Assembly (NCBI GenBank): GCA_013289585.1
Contig: JABCZR010000007.1
Location: forward strand, 1 to 64,000
Source of the DNA: Acidobacteriota bacterium
GTDB taxonomy: Bacteria; Acidobacteriota; Terriglobia; Acidiferrales; UBA7541
DNA: 64,000 bases
Direction of reading: 5' to 3'
Numbering within the stretch: the stretch's first letter is position 1; every line of letters begins with the position of its first letter. The position numbers were made by a program, and so were the translations under genes. Shown piece after piece: positions 63,475-64,000 of this stretch. Under the pieces are notes generated by a model. That model was not told where the DNA came from. It was given only the letters and a program-made list of their open reading frames with translations, and ran no database searches.

Positions 63475-63505
63475 GCTCGCTCCGCATTCCGCGTGGCGAG
63501 CTTTT
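63475..63505 (+). terminator. Terminator after the phosphoesterase gene
   Basis: GCTCGC (63475-63480) pairs with GCGAGC (63496-63501), with a 15-nt GC-rich loop, followed at once by TTTT. It fits a Rho-independent terminator 60 nt after the stop codon. Confidence 0.65.
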
Positions 63506-63607
63506 CTGTTTCTTAGCCAAAAGCACTCTGCCTTTTCGTTCGAGACAACCCCGCGCGGCCCTCGCTCATCCACTCACTCATCCTCCTCGGTGCAAGGAGT
63601 GATCATC

Positions 63608-64000
63608 GTGCGTTGGCTTCTTCCCGGCTTGTTAGGATTTTTGTGCCTTGCGGATGCGACATCCGCGAAACCTCCAGACGATACTTCGCCGCCAGGCGCC
63701 AATAGTTTCGCTGCGATTCTGCAGGCAACTCCCTCCATCAGCGAAATTTCGTTCGTCGGCCTCCGTCATATCTCTTCTGCAGCAATGGAGGCGCAAATCT
63801 CCTCGCAAACTGGCGCACCACTCGACGCTCGCAAGGTTGAGTCGGATGTTCGAACGCTCGCGCGCCTGGGCTGGTTCGAATCGATTCGCGTAGAAACACG
63901 CGCTCCCGACACATCCCCGTTACAGTCCGCGGGCGATCGCGAACGCATCGTCCTCCTCTTTTATTTGACCGAACTGCCCTTTCTTTCCAGTCTGAAATTC
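63608..64000 (+). CDS. POTRA-domain / BamA-like outer-membrane assembly protein (partial)
   Basis: The first 131 residues are present and the gene runs off the window end. A signal peptide (WLLPGLLGFLCLADATSA) is followed by a POTRA-like unit (about 45-130): SEISFVGLRHISSAAMEAQI, VESDVRTLARLGWFESIRVE and a final IVLLFYLTELPFLSSLKF. It is typical of BamA or TamA-type proteins that insert outer-membrane barrels. GTG 63608 has AAGGAG 8 nt upstream; GTG 63599 is an alternative. Confidence 0.75.
   Translation, partial: MRWLLPGLLGFLCLADATSAKPPDDTSPPGANSFAAILQATPSISEISFVGLRHISSAAMEAQISSQTGAPLDARKVESDVRTLARLGWFESIRVETRAPDTSPLQSAGDRERIVLLFYLTELPFLSSLKF

Overview
The window looks like a chromosomal segment of an Acidobacteriota bacterium (class Terriglobia or a near relative). 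This is an inference from gene content. It has two one-component regulators that join an OmpR-type winged helix to a membrane anchor and a TPR or PD40 sensor, a YXWGXW-repeat protein, a large DUF3857/transglutaminase/TPR protein, a caa3-like oxidase operon that carries a cupredoxin and a cytochrome/beta-barrel protein, and moderately high GC. No rRNA, complete tRNA or CRISPR array was seen.

Region 1 (1-10.4 kb) is accessory DNA and the most interesting part. Unrelated, mostly single genes (two unknowns, a TonB-domain protein, a serine hydrolase, then a beta-propeller lipoprotein and a winged-helix/TPR regulator) are separated by copies of one imperfectly palindromic element of about 70-100 bp. 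A last half-copy lies 12 nt beyond the stop codon of a XerC/D-like tyrosine recombinase (9342-10289, minus). Four successive cassette genes are on the recombinase strand, each followed by an element. The layout resembles an integron (recombinase, attC-like sites, cassettes), but the recombinase shows no IntI-type insertion and the elements do not carry the classical attC core.

Region 2 (10.5-24.5 kb) holds a very large transglutaminase/TPR protein and then a decayed stretch: half a tRNA-Arg gene, remnants of an NmrA/MarR divergent pair, an LLM-class flavin oxidoreductase and a frameshifted SDR. After these come a YceI protein, a three-gene operon (alpha/beta hydrolase, NTF2-like, NAD(P)-binding) divergent from a LysR regulator with a clear T-N11-A box, and a winged-helix/PD40 regulator.

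Region 3 (24.5-32.2 kb) is one minus-strand respiratory operon: cytochrome/beta-barrel protein, diheme cytochrome c, cupredoxin, oxidase subunits II, I, two subunit III paralogues, subunit IV and a small membrane protein. Together they form a quinol- or cytochrome-fed terminal oxidase branch with its own periplasmic electron carriers.

Region 4 (32.6-46.2 kb) has a pair of SH3-tailed exported proteins, a PAS-LuxR regulator next to a frameshifted CheB-CheR-PAS protein, a lysine 2,3-aminomutase-like enzyme, a TPM/nucleotidyltransferase/LemA cluster, and an operon of methylmalonate-semialdehyde dehydrogenase, Rieske oxygenase and gluconokinase.

Region 5 (46.7-64 kb) is mostly housekeeping: zwf-glk, an iron-trafficking protein, acnA, lgt, stress proteins (YtxH, CsbD), an APC permease, a phosphoesterase and the start of a POTRA/BamA-like gene cut by the window end. 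Within it sits an unusual pair, a CCAEP-motif radical SAM protein plus an ATP-grasp enzyme.
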